From: Candidatus Regiella endosymbiont of Tuberolachnus salignus
Lineage (GTDB): Bacteria; Pseudomonadota; Gammaproteobacteria; Enterobacterales; Enterobacteriaceae
Reading direction: 5' to 3'
DNA length: 64,000 nucleotides
Assembly (NCBI RefSeq): GCF_964020115.1
Contig: NZ_OZ026542.1
Location: 806,001 to 870,000 of the forward strand
In this document: positions 37,053 to 48,736 of the stretch, piece after piece
How the letters are laid out: each line of letters begins with the position of its first letter
Numbering within the stretch: position 1 is the stretch's first letter
Notes under the pieces: model-generated
The model's database searches: none
What the model was told of the DNA's origin: nothing
The model's input: only the letters and a program-made list of their open reading frames with translations
Position numbers and translations under genes: made by a program

Positions 37053-37472
37053 TCAGATTAAATTCAAACTTTTACAAATGAAGAATGATTTTTTTGCCCG
37101 CGCATTTTTCTTTCCAAATGCATCGTTAAGCCATTTGTTGCATTCTGCTTGGGTGTAAGTTTTATTGAGTGCAATATCGTTTCCCGTGTGCCCATAACAG
37201 ACAGAAAGTACGCCACCACCGTCAAAATAGGGCTTATATCTCACTCCTTCAAAGTGATTTATCATTCTAGCGGCCAGGGTCACGGCGCCACCTGTCTTTT
37301 CATGGTGGGTTAGCTGCGCCCACGCGGCGTCCCTTTCAATGCGCAGTGCTTGATTAGATCGTTTCAGTTGCCGGTTTTCCTGGTACTGAGATTGGATCGT
37401 CATCGCGAGGGTGATCAGGGTAATAAGTAACAGCGTTCCCACCAGGGTTCGCCAACTAAAGGTCAGGTTCAT
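37053..37472 (-). pseudogene. Phage lysis mosaic: Rz N-terminus, lysozyme part, IS3 part
   Basis: A 139-codon frame made of three pieces. Residues 1-58 equal the Rz spanin at 53834 (SWRTLVGTLLLITLITLAMT signal-anchor, then coiled coil). Residues about 62-118 are a GH24 phage lysozyme (AARMINHFEGVRYKPYFDGG with the catalytic Glu, then VCYGHTGNDI). The end (FGKKNARAKKSFF) is IS3-B sequence read out of frame. It looks like end-joining at short repeats, not a working gene. Confidence 0.8.
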
Positions 37473-37691
37473 CGATCCCCCTTTGGCATTTAAAAACGCT
37501 TATTTTTAGCGGATAAGGTGCCATCATGATTATATTTCCTCTCTATCGGTATCCCCCGCTGAAGGCGGGGCGCGGTGCCATAATACGTTGGATGGATATG
37601 TAATGATGTGATGGACACCCCTCTCTAGCACTTAGCAGAGAAAGTGCCAGACTTGAGTTATTTCCAATTAATTCAAATAGGGGCATCCATC
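37473..37691. other. Phage lysis flank and IS110 leader
   Basis: 37473-37600 is the inverted equivalent of 53705-53833, the leader of the Rz gene, including the TAAAAATAAGCGTTTTTAAA stretch. A GC-rich hairpin CCCCGC/GCGGGG lies at 37547-37564. From about 37600 the 5' non-coding end of an IS110 element begins. Confidence 0.55.
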
Positions 37692-39080
37692 ATGGATAAT
37701 ATTAAAGTGGTTGGTATAGATTTAGCAAAATCTGTTTTTCAAGTCTGTGTCTGGCTAGAGAATGGTTCTGTTGCCTGGAATCGTAAACTCTCACGCAGTA
37801 AGCTGCTGGATACTGTGCGCCAGTTTCCTGAAGGGACACTCATTGCGATGGAAGCCTGTGGAACGTCCCATTATTGGGGGCGAACTTTTAATGAGATGGG
37901 CTATAACGTTAGGCTGATCCCCACGCAACACGTGAAAGCCTTAGCACGCCATCAAAAAAACGATGCCAATGATGCGTTAGCAATATGTGAGACAGCATTT
38001 CGACCAGGCATCCATTTTGTCACGGTTAAAACGATTGAGCAGCTGGATATCAAAGCTCTCCGCAGTGCGCGTCAATTAATGGTTGAACAGCGCACAGCCC
38101 TTTCAAATCAAATTCGGGCATTAGCTGCAGAACAGGGCATTTCAATTCCTGTTGGTATCAACATTTTGCAACAACAATTGCCTGAGCTCCTAGAAGATGT
38201 GGAAAACCGCTTATCCTTCGTGTTACGTCGTTTATTGTCTTCCCTGTTGGAGAACATGCATTCACTGAATGAGCATATCAGCACGCTAACTCAGGAAATA
38301 GCGGCGCTCTGTCAGCAGCAGCCCCGGTATAAAGCCCTTCTCGCTATCCCGGGAGTGGAGCCGCTTATTGCTGCTGCCTTTTTAAGTGAAGTGAATGCTG
38401 GCCAGTTTAACAATGGTAGACAACTTTCTGCCTGGTGTGGTTTGATCCCACGACAAAACAGTTCTGGTGGTAAAACCATGCTCTCCTCAATCGCCCGTTA
38501 TCCGAAGCGTTACCGGGTGACAACAGACAGTCAGCATAACCACACGATTGCCCCCAATCTGCTGGACCGGCAATTTACCGTGAACACACCCAATAAGGTG
38601 TGGACAACCGATATCACCTACATCCGTACCTATCAGGGTTGGCAGTATCTCGCTATCGTAATGGATTTATACTCACGCCAGATAGTAGGTTGGGCCCTGG
38701 CAGCGCATATGCGGACTGAGCTCTGTTTAGCGGCGCTACAAATGGCGTATTGGCGTAGAAAACCTAATAAGGGGCTAATTCACCACTCAGATAGAGGCAG
38801 TCAGTACACCAGTCGTGAATACGGGCAGCATCTGTCGGTTAGGGGCATGCAGGCAAGCCACAGTAGAAAAGGCCAGTGCTGGGATAATGCCCCCACAGAG
38901 CGCTTTTTCCGCAGTCTGAAATATGAATATTTGCACTACGAAGTGCTGAAGGGTCACCATGATGCCAAGCTCAGTGTGTTGGACTATTTGGCTTATTACA
39001 ATAGTAAACGTCCCCACAGTGTACTGGGATATCTTTCTCCCATGGAGTTTGAGCGAATACCATTAATCAAGGTGTCTTAA
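37692..39080 (+). CDS. Fused IS110/IS3 transposase
   Basis: A single open frame of 462 codons made of two unrelated transposases. Residues 1-265 are an IS110 protein: RuvC-like DEDD part (VVGIDLAKSVFQV, AMEACGTSHYW, NDANDALAICE) and most of the Transposase_20 domain (AIPGVEPLIAAAFLSEV). From about 38489 the frame continues as IS3-A OrfB from IARYPKRYRVTTDS to the normal C-terminus, keeping its whole DDE core. The junction shares a few bases (AATCGCC). The IS3 right end follows to 39109. A product is possible; function is doubtful. Confidence 0.85.
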   Translation: MDNIKVVGIDLAKSVFQVCVWLENGSVAWNRKLSRSKLLDTVRQFPEGTLIAMEACGTSHYWGRTFNEMGYNVRLIPTQHVKALARHQKNDANDALAICETAFRPGIHFVTVKTIEQLDIKALRSARQLMVEQRTALSNQIRALAAEQGISIPVGINILQQQLPELLEDVENRLSFVLRRLLSSLLENMHSLNEHISTLTQEIAALCQQQPRYKALLAIPGVEPLIAAAFLSEVNAGQFNNGRQLSAWCGLIPRQNSSGGKTMLSSIARYPKRYRVTTDSQHNHTIAPNLLDRQFTVNTPNKVWTTDITYIRTYQGWQYLAIVMDLYSRQIVGWALAAHMRTELCLAALQMAYWRRKPNKGLIHHSDRGSQYTSREYGQHLSVRGMQASHSRKGQCWDNAPTERFFRSLKYEYLHYEVLKGHHDAKLSVLDYLAYYNSKRPHSVLGYLSPMEFERIPLIKVS

Positions 39081-39110
39081 AAAAGTGTCCGGTTTTACTT
39101 GACCATTACA

Positions 39111-39653
39111 TTCTTCCAGCATAGTGATAAGGTATGGAGTCAGTCGTGCCTTCAGGTGCTCCAGCGCCCATGGCAGAGATTTATCCAGTGAAGCCCGACC
39201 CTTACTTATTGTTTCGCCGAATTCCAGCAACATGCCATGCAGAGCATTAATCTGGGCGGTTCTAAATTTTACTAATTGGCGGCGTATTCTGTGCAGTGCC
39301 AGTACTGCCTGCTGTTCTTCGGTTTTTACTGCAATTGCCTCGCCGGGTTGTTGCACTGCGAGCCATATAGCACGGGCATCCATCACATCATTCTTGTTAC
39401 CTATCAGAAAGACTTTTACAAAACGAGCCTGAAGCAGGCGAACTTTATGCCCCTGCTTTTCCAGTTCATGGGCTCAGTGCTGAGAACCACCACACGCTTC
39501 CATCCCTATCAGGCAGGGCGCCCGGTTACTGAAAAACGCTAAAAAGGCCTGGCGACGGAGCGGCTTGTCAACTACCTCACCATTGTGCTCGTCGATAAAG
39601 TGGAGCTGAATCACATGTTTTGCGATATCTACGCCAACCGGTGTATATTTCAT
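39111..39653 (-). pseudogene. IS110-family transposase, nonsense and 3' truncation
   Basis: Starts MKYTPVGVDIAKHVIQLHF. A TGA replaces the Trp codon of SQHWARELEK near 39475 (the copy at 56177 keeps TGG). The frame continues to MLEE and is then replaced by IS3 sequence at 39110. It interrupts the 3' end of ybaL. Confidence 0.85.
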
Positions 39654-39784
39654 TTTGTGGATCCTCCAGTTTCTGAGAGCACTGTGCATCCCGTATGGGC
39701 ACAATGATGCCGAAAATCTGTGAGGAGCCACACCTCACTTTTCAGTCTCGAGCCCTTGGTTAAGTGGTTGGGATGCGTTCATAT

Positions 39785-41138
39785 AAACGCCCTGGGAACA
39801 GTCACTATTAGCGATATCCCTTCAGCATTGAGCCTTGTCCCCAGCAAACTGCCCACGCGGCCATAACCCACTAATACAGCCTGGTTGCATAAGTTAAGGG
39901 AAATCTGTTTTTTTTTCTTCAACGGTCTCTTCTAAAATTTGGTCTTTCGTTGTTTCCGTATTACGCAAATAGCGCTCAAATAGACTAAAGAGTAGTGGAT
40001 TGAGCATAATGGAAAGGATCGAACTGGCCAGTACCAGATTTCGACCATATTCAGACAATAAACCGAGAGAGCCCCCTAATCCTGCTAAAATAAATGCGAA
40101 CTCACCAATTTGCGCTAAACTCGCCGAAATCGTTAGGGCTGTGCGTTTTGAGTGACCAAATAAACGAACAAGTATAAATGCTACAATTGATTTTCCAAAT
40201 ACGATAATACTCAACGCAGCAATAATCGCTAAGGGTTCACGCACTAAGATTACCGGGTCAAGTAGCATGCCAACCGAGACAAAAAATAATACGGCGAAGG
40301 CATCACGTAGCGGTAAGGTATCCTGAGCGGCTCGGTGGCTAAGTTCAGATTCATTCAATACCATACCAGCAAAGAAGGCACCCAACGCGAAGGAGACATC
40401 AAACAGGCCTACTGCGCCATAGGCAATGCCTAGCGCAAGCACCAACACAGCCAGTGTGAACAGTTCACGTGAGCCGGTGCACGCAATTTTAGCCAAGATC
40501 CAAGGAACCAGGCGGCGGCCAACAACTATCATTAATGTGATAAAAGCGATGACCTTACCGATGGTAATAGCCAATTCGGTAAGTAATTGCTGGGTACTGC
40601 TATTTTCGTTCCCTAAGACACCTGAAAAAGCAGGCAGTAGTACTAACGTTAGCACCATAACCAAATCTTCTACGATTAACCAACCAATAGCTATTTGCCC
40701 ACGTTGGCTATCAATCAGTTGCCGTTCTTCCAAAGCGCGTAATAAGACTACTGTGCTGGCCGTCGATAAACATAAGCCGAATACCAGCCCGGTCACATGA
40801 TCCCAACCTAATAAATGCGACAGACCGATCCCCAACAGGGTAGCGACAATAATTTGAGCGATGGCGCCGGGAATGGCGATAGATTTTACTACCAGGAGAT
40901 CGTTAAGAGAAAAATGGAGCCCAACGCCAAACATTAACAAAATCACACCAATATCTGCCAGTTCTGGCGCTAACGAGAGATCAGCAATGAAACCTGGCGT
41001 GAAAGGTCCAACCAAGACCCCTGCGGTAAGGTACCCTACCAGGGGTGAAATGCGCAGGCGATGAGCCAGTGTTCCTAAGAAAAAGGCGACCACCAGGCCG
41101 CCAACTATCGTGGTGATTAATGGGGTTGAGTTGTGCAT
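39785..41138 (-). pseudogene. ybaL: YbaL-type cation/proton antiporter, truncated
   Basis: KefB/CPA2-family inner-membrane antiporter. The open frame of 414 residues (41138-39894) holds the full membrane domain with about 12 spans (GYLTAGVLVGPFTPGF, ILLMFGVGLHFS). A ten-base T run at about 39908-39917 shifts the frame just before the nucleotide-binding regulatory domain; the next frame still reads NQAVLVGYGRVGSLLGTRLN before an IS110 remnant cuts it at 39784. E. coli YbaL has 558 residues. The membrane part alone could be made but would lack regulation. Confidence 0.88.
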
Positions 41139-41165
41139 CCAGATTCCTCTGACTTGTCATGACCA

Positions 41166-41230
41166 GGTACCGAAAGTGTCTCCAGCTAGATAGGTCACAT
41201 AAGCTTTGATATGAAGTGAAGTTGTCAGGT
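41166..41230 (-). other. Group II intron fragment
   Basis: Sixty-five bases matching the maturase stop and linker before domain V (GATAGGTCACATAAGCTT), with a 4-bp duplication GAAG inside. An IS481-like element takes over at 41231. Confidence 0.7.
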
Positions 41231-42106
41231 TGTATGATTCATAGACATCGTTTCACTTTTTGAAGAGCAAGATCGAGCTTGTAATTTTGCTCCTGAATGC
41301 GTTCCTGTTCTGGACAGTAATTAGCAATAACCTCGTCTGAGAACGGAGTCTGATCAGAGAGTTCAAAATAGCGCTCCATCGGCGTTTTTCCGTTATGGGC
41401 GCTATGAGAACGTTGTCAGTTATAATAATGCTGCCATTCTGCTAACAGGTCATCCAAGTTGCTGGCTGTAAGATCCACCGTGGCGTAGAACTCTGCTTTG
41501 TCTGTTTTTTGGGAACGCTCAACTTTGCCATTAAAGGTGCGGGGATGCCGGTTTGTTCGGACGGAATTTAATCCCATATTCTTTTAGTTTTTCCTGTGCT
41601 TTAATGGCAAAAAATTCTCTTCCCCTATCAGTTTGAATACGTTGTATTGGGAAAGGCATTTCCTCTACAACGCAATCTATAAAATCCAGCGTGTTTGCCG
41701 CAGTACGACGGTGATAAAGCCTTAAAACTCTGTAACGAGTACAGTCATCAATGGCCGTGTACTAGTATAAACCAGAACCGATTTCGCAGGTACCCACCTG
41801 GAACCCCATCACCTGGAACAGGACGTTCATCGCGAATGAAGTCCGCTTTACGTCGAAATTTCACGACAGGTTTAACTTGATTTGTAGTAGCTCAAACTTA
41901 ACCCACCCTCCCCCGCTCCTGGTATCTACGCCACCATTTGCGTAATGTGGTGGGGCGCGAAATTCCGCAACGACGGCATAGTAGCATTTATACTTGTCTA
42001 CCCCCGCATCACCTAATGTCTCATAGTGTTCTATCCACTGCAGTCGTTGCGGAATTTCTCTGTTCATAACGATTATTATAGTGAAACGATGTCCATGAAT
42101 CACACA
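41231..42106 (-). pseudogene. IS481-like element, heavily degraded
   Basis: Bounded by 26-bp inverted repeats beginning TGTATGATTCATAGACATCG and ending GATGTCCATGAATCACACA, with two mismatches. Inside, on the minus strand, MNREIPQRLQWIEHYETLGD starts a transposase at 42069; later pieces include regions complementary to QTDRGREFF near 41615. Many frameshifts and stops. The element lies in an old intron fragment. Confidence 0.75.
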
Positions 42107-42301
42107 GATAATGTCGTGATTTGATCACCGCGCCATTGTTCGACCCTACCTGTGAGAGGGATGAGGCGTTAACGCCTCACCCTACTCGATATGTGAATAT
42201 TACATTGTCTGTACTTGTAAAAAAGTTAACCCAGCTTCCGCTAATAAGCGACTTTTATTGGCTTGCCCATGTCAATGGGTCATGCCGTCTCAGCTCCCTG
42301 C
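42107..42301. other. Intergenic stretch with hairpin and shared 35-bp segment
   Basis: 42116-42150 is the complement of 49121-49155, beside the 3' end of another intron copy, so it is probably intron-flanking DNA. A perfect palindrome TGAGGCGTTAACGCCTCA lies at 42162-42179, terminator-like but without a T run. Confidence 0.5.
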
Positions 42302-43255
42302 CTAGGCCAAGCTGTCAAGTTCTTCGTCAGACAGTCCAGTGCATCTTTTAATGACAGCCCGATCTAGTCCGTCACCGAGAAGCTGTCTGGCAATTTCAAA
42401 TTTAGTTTCCTTGCTTCCCTGTTGTATGCCCTGTTGCATACCTTGTTGTATGCCCTGTTGCATACCTTGTTGTATGCCCTGTTGCATACCTTGTTGTATG
42501 CCCTGTTGTATACCTTTTTCAGTTGCGTCGTCTATTTTTTGTGCAAGTATGGCTGCTTCATCACGAACTCGCTTAAGCTCTCGTTCGTAATTCATCAGCT
42601 CAGATTCTGTCCAATAAAAACGGTCTAATTGCTCATAGGCATCTTCTATGATAGTGTCTTTGCCGATCACGTGTTTAAGGCATTCAGGTCCTGTCTCCGC
42701 CGCATATTTGAAAAAGTAACACCACTTTTCTGTTATTGATTCAAGATCTTTCGGGTTGCTCTTCTTAAACTTAGGTAATTCTATAAACGTGAAGGAAAAA
42801 TCTTTTAAATCATGCTCACCACTGTCACGATCAAGAATAATGTGATCGGATTTATACTGAGTCTTCTCCGGAAACAAGGTACAATCTGCAATAGCAATAA
42901 AGATAATCTCTTTCAGGTTCTGATATTCGTCACCCCTGTTTGCCTGTTGAGAGTAGGCTTTCGCCGCATAATATTGCGCCCGTTTTTCAAATCCTTTCGT
43001 CTTGGCAACCTGCATTTCGATAATGTAGCGTACCCCCTCATCATCTTGGCAGAGTACATCAACGATGCTTTGCTTTTTAGCGGCGATATCGGGGTCTTGT
43101 ATCGTACTTAAAAAAGTAACAGAGGTTATCTGTTTGCTACCGGAAAACCCTAAAATATCATTTAAGAAATGCATAAGAATATCTTTGTTCTTTTCGGTGC
43201 CGAAAATTTTTCGGAAGGCTACATCATTCTTGGGGTCAAGGTATTTGGATAACAT
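42302..43255 (-). CDS. Rpn/PD-(D/E)XK nuclease-family protein
   Basis: 317 residues of the Rpn (YhgA-like) recombination-promoting nuclease family. LDPKNDVAFRKIFG at the start, then KKQSIVDVLCQDDEGVRYI with the catalytic Asp and IEMQVAK with the E-x-K pair. A C-terminal tract of GIQQGMQQ repeats follows, then a short helical end (DGLDRAVIKRCTGLSDEEL). The ATG at 43255 is chosen because AGGAG lies 10 nt upstream; an earlier in-frame ATG at 43279 lacks one. Intact. Confidence 0.85.
   Translation of the reverse strand: MLSKYLDPKNDVAFRKIFGTEKNKDILMHFLNDILGFSGSKQITSVTFLSTIQDPDIAAKKQSIVDVLCQDDEGVRYIIEMQVAKTKGFEKRAQYYAAKAYSQQANRGDEYQNLKEIIFIAIADCTLFPEKTQYKSDHIILDRDSGEHDLKDFSFTFIELPKFKKSNPKDLESITEKWCYFFKYAAETGPECLKHVIGKDTIIEDAYEQLDRFYWTESELMNYERELKRVRDEAAILAQKIDDATEKGIQQGIQQGMQQGIQQGMQQGIQQGMQQGIQQGSKETKFEIARQLLGDGLDRAVIKRCTGLSDEELDSLA
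42419..42515 (-). repeat. 24-bp coding tandem repeat
   Basis: About four units of a 24-bp repeat encoding GIQQGMQQ in the Rpn-type protein. Since 24 is a multiple of 3, copy-number changes keep the frame. Confidence 0.85.
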
Positions 43256-43408
43256 AGTTAAATTTCTCCTAAAGTGCACCCGCGTTCTATCATATTGAAG
43301 ATGATTGGGCTTAGCGAATGAAAGGGACTTCCCCTAAATTAAGGTTACTGTCCGCACTTTTGTGCCATTATGGGGAAGATAACCAAAATTCGAATATAGG
43401 GGAAGACT

Positions 43409-44428
43409 ATGATTATTACAACCGTTGGGATAGACCTTGCTAAAAATGTCTTTGCTGTTCATGGTGTTGATAAAAATGGTATTCCTGTTCTCGTTAAGCC
43501 TAAAGTGCCTCGAACCGCATTGCCAGAGCTAATTGCTAATTTACCTCCTTGCACGATCGGCATGGAGGCCTGTTCCGGCGCACATTACTGGGCAAGATTA
43601 TTCACGCGGTATGGTCATAACGTCCGACTCATGGCGCCTAAATTTGTTTCTCCTTATCGCTTAGCAGGTAAAGCCGGGAAGAATGATGCGGCGGATGCGC
43701 TGGCGATTTGTGAAGCGGTTCGTCGGCCACATATGCGTTTTGTTCCTGTTAAAGATGAAGAACAACAGTCAATGCAATGCTTGCACCGTACCCGACAGGG
43801 ATTTATTGAAGAGCGGACTGCATCTTATAACCGTCTTCGTGGATTAGTCTCTGAATTTGGTTTCATTGCACCACAACGTACGGAATCGTTACGCCGCCTG
43901 GTTGCAGAGCACAGGGAAAACCTACCAGGATGGGTCCGGCAGTGCATCGATACTCTGCTAGAACATATTGATGCCATCGAGTTGAAAATTGCTGAGTATG
44001 ATCGCATCCTGGCAACAATCGCTAAGCAGGATAGCCGCAGCCAAAATCTGATGAAACTCAAAGGGGTGGGTCCAACAACGGCGAGTGCGCTGGTTGCTAG
44101 TATTGGCACTGCTCATGATTTTAAAAATGGGCGTCAGTTGGCAGCTTGGCTCGGTTTAACACCGTCACAGTACAGTAGTGGGGGAAAATCCAGACTGGGA
44201 AAAATCACCAAAGCGGGTGATGCCTACTTACGCACCTTGCTTGTCCAAGGAGCACGTTCTGTCATGATTGGTGTGGAGAAGAAACAAGATCCTTTCAGTC
44301 AGTGGGTGAGTTCGCTGATCAACCGCCGAGGTTACTGGCGTACTGCTGTGGCAATCGCAGCCAAAAATGCCCGTTTATGTTGGGCGTCCCTGTTTTATGG
44401 TGATGACTTCAGGTTCTACAATAAGTAA
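43409..44428 (+). CDS. IS110-family transposase, intact
   Basis: 339-residue DEDD transposase. VGIDLAKNVFAVHG, GMEACSGAHYW and KNDAADALAICEA give the acidic residues; LKGVGPTTASALVASIG and SSGGKSRLGKITKAGD form the C-terminal domain with the catalytic Ser. It differs clearly from the other IS110 types in this window. Flanks lack obvious inverted repeats, as is normal for IS110. Element ends are estimated at about 43340 and 44450. Confidence 0.92.
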   Translation: MIITTVGIDLAKNVFAVHGVDKNGIPVLVKPKVPRTALPELIANLPPCTIGMEACSGAHYWARLFTRYGHNVRLMAPKFVSPYRLAGKAGKNDAADALAICEAVRRPHMRFVPVKDEEQQSMQCLHRTRQGFIEERTASYNRLRGLVSEFGFIAPQRTESLRRLVAEHRENLPGWVRQCIDTLLEHIDAIELKIAEYDRILATIAKQDSRSQNLMKLKGVGPTTASALVASIGTAHDFKNGRQLAAWLGLTPSQYSSGGKSRLGKITKAGDAYLRTLLVQGARSVMIGVEKKQDPFSQWVSSLINRRGYWRTAVAIAAKNARLCWASLFYGDDFRFYNK

Positions 44429-44450
44429 TTTAATTGACGCAGTAAAAATA

Positions 44451-44837
44451 TCTTATCTGAACTGTCAGCGTTGATGTAAAAGGGTTAGACCCCCGTGAGG
44501 CATTTCTGTAAAAGTACTGGATATTATTATCCGTTTAGCGAACGAGAATCTCACGAGCGTCTTTCATCAGGGTCCGAATCGATAATGATTCATCATGGCC
44601 GTTTATAGTACCGCAGTCTTATCCCTTTAACTTCAGTGATAGATAGCCAGACAGAATAAAAAACCGGTGTTGACTAATCGGGGAAGCCCTTATAGTACGT
44701 TTTCGTTCCATTGGACAGTGAATCCCTGCTTTGCCTTCTCTTTACTTGCTCTGAGGGCAGAGTATTCAGAAAATTTTCTTATTCTTGCTTTTTTAGCCAT
44801 CGAATACCAGTCTATGCCGGATCCTTCTCTTTTTTGT
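44451..44837. other. Stretch with no supported gene
   Basis: A minus-strand ORF of 38 codons (MAKKARIRKFSEYSALRASK, from about 44802) has a basic composition but no recognisable domain. Plus-strand ORFs here look random. Confidence 0.3.
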
Positions 44838-45167
44838 TCAATCAATTCTTGCGGAAATCAAAAACGCATCAAGGCTGCGTCCGGCTTTCAGGGCTTCTTC
44901 AATAAGCTTTGGCTGGCGCCCTTGCCCTGTCTATGTTTTTGTTTCACCATTCTCGACAAATTCGTATTTGGCGGGAGCTGCTAGTTTTTTTCTGCGCTTC
45001 TTGTTGATTGTTACCGCTGAGCCTAACAGATCTTCAGCGGTGAAACCTTCTTTTTCGATAAGCTGCAAAAGCTTCTGGCGTTTTTCCTCTCGCGCCGCAC
45101 GTTCTGCCGCTTCTTTTTCTGCATCGGCGCGGCTCTCTTCAATCACTGCGCCCAGCTTTAGTAGCAC
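44838..45167 (-). pseudogene. H-NS-family nucleoid protein, truncated and with amber stop
   Basis: H-NS proteins silence AT-rich and foreign DNA. The frame has part of the coiled-coil region (EKEAAERAAREEKRQKL) and the DNA-binding domain AKYEFVENGETKT. There a TAG stands where the conserved Trp of TWTGQGR should be (44931-44933); the frame then continues TGQGRQPKLIEEALKAGRSL to a normal stop at 44838. The N-terminus is missing at 45167. Plasmid-borne or chromosomal origin cannot be decided. Confidence 0.82.
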
Positions 45168-45172
45168 GATAG

Positions 45173-45432
45173 AGCCACCGACCCAACGCGATCAGCACCT
45201 GGAAATGATCCAGAACAAGGGGCGACTCGCCTGGCAAACAGCCCTAAACTACGGTCAACGAGTCTTGGTTGAGACCATGATGGGGTGTTACAAAACACTG
45301 ATTGAACCTCGTCTTCGGGCTCGCGGATTGGCTGCACAGAAGACGGAAGCATCGATAGGTGTTGCCGTTCTTAATCGGCTTTTGGCCGCAGCAAGCACTC
45401 ATTCCGCCTGTAAGGAAGTGACAGAGTCATAA
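45173..45432 (+). pseudogene. IS5-family transposase, C-terminal fragment
   Basis: About 80 codons: GRLAWQTALNYGQRVLVETM then RLRARGLAAQKTEASIGVAV, the typical end of IS903-type IS5 transposases including the Glu region. It has no start and abuts the hns-like remnant. Confidence 0.8.
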
Positions 45433-45527
45433 CCCCTTGGGGGAAGTAACAACCTTCACACCTCTATGCACCAACGCCCCCTTTATCAACAAATTCGAGT
45501 CACGACCTACATTTTCTATCAGTTTTA

Positions 45528-46017
45528 GGCATCACAGCCAAGAACGTTAAGCACATGGGAAAAGACTTGCTCATCACGGATCAAAGCGTTATGCCCCAAA
45601 TTTTCATCATGAATGACGATGTTGTTTGCTCCAGTCAACTTGGTACTAGATGGTACTAGATATTGAAACAACTTTGTCTGAAGAATTACTAGAACTACTC
45701 CCTAACATATCAAAAAATGATGGATCATCTCCGGTTGAGCTAATTGTTGTGTATTTTGTTGGCTCGGGGGTTTCTGTTCCTTCGTTGAGCTTTCTTATTA
45801 CATAGGAACTCGATTGCATATCGGCGCCTCCTTGGTCGGAAGTGAATAAGTTATTAATCGTTAAACCGATCCCTCTTATGCTATCTAAACCGTGGTTGGA
45901 GCCAGCTATAGATATCCAATTACGTACCTTTGTTGAACCTCCCCCAAATTTGATAAACTACCTTGTTGGCAAGCTACCAAACGAATGAGCTACAATATCA
46001 ACTTTGCTCGCTCCCGT
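45528..46017 (-). pseudogene. Secreted-type lipase, C-terminal part
   Basis: Alpha/beta hydrolase lipase. It follows the upstream half (48397-48596) once IS21 copy 4 is removed: NETG joins ASKVDIVAHSFGS, the nucleophile elbow AHSFG. A TAG at 45958-45960 replaces an expected Tyr, and a 10-bp tandem duplication (TAGTACCATC twice in complement, 45645-45664) shifts the frame before NNIVIHDENLGHNALIRDEQ, which carries the catalytic His, and the stop at 45528. Confidence 0.78.
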
Positions 46018-46105
46018 TGTCAGCGCTAATGATAAAAGACCGTAAATTGCTAATTTAATTTGTCCACTCAAGCCAGAATGCAGTTTCCTTTGTGGTGACA
46101 AAGCC

Positions 46106-48340
<2,235 letters not shown>

Positions 48341-48396
48341 CAAAAACTGGACATTTTAAAGTAGCAAAAAGTGGTCAATCTAAAGTAGCGTTGACA

Positions 48397-48596
48397 CCGT
48401 TTCGTTCAACACACTATTGATATAATTATCGAAAAGCGGGCTAAGCTGTTCATTGATAGATTTATGAGTATCATTACGATAATCCCAGGCAAATAAATGA
48501 GAATTTTGGTACCCAGCTTGATAGAGCTCCAGACACCAGGGTCTGCACCACCCCATGTACGAAAACAACAGGAATTGAATTACAATTATAAGCCAT
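48397..48596 (-). pseudogene. Secreted-type lipase, N-terminal part
   Basis: GCGGAGG precedes an ATG at 48596; the frame reads MAYNCNSIPVVFVHG, the oxyanion-hole region of lipases. One extra G in a GGGG run near 48553 shifts it; the correct continuation is WCRPWCLELYQAGYQNSHLF then SPLFDNYINSVLNETG. IS21 copy 4 interrupts it here; the gene resumes at 46017. No signal peptide is seen at this start. Confidence 0.78.
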
Positions 48597-48736
48597 CTTA
48601 GACCTCCGCAAGAAAATAAATTAAAATAAAGTCAGTGTATAAATAAAGATTAGATTTTTTCATCTGACAAACCTATCAGATGTGGGCTGCATAACATCAG
48701 ATAATAAGGGTATTGGGTGAGCTTCTTGATGGTAAT

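Noticed and set aside
39470-39480. UGA read as Trp (recoding)
   Set aside because: TGA is used as a normal stop in intact genes such as traD and istA here, and other pseudogenes contain TAG as well, so decay explains the in-frame TGA codons.
42419-42515. Possible CRISPR array (24-bp repeats)
   Set aside because: Repeats are contiguous, without unique spacers, and encode a peptide repeat. No cas gene is in the window.
42339-42628. Cys-rich ORFs with MPCCIPCC-type repeats
   Set aside because: They are antisense readings of the GIQQGMQQ repeat in the Rpn-type gene.
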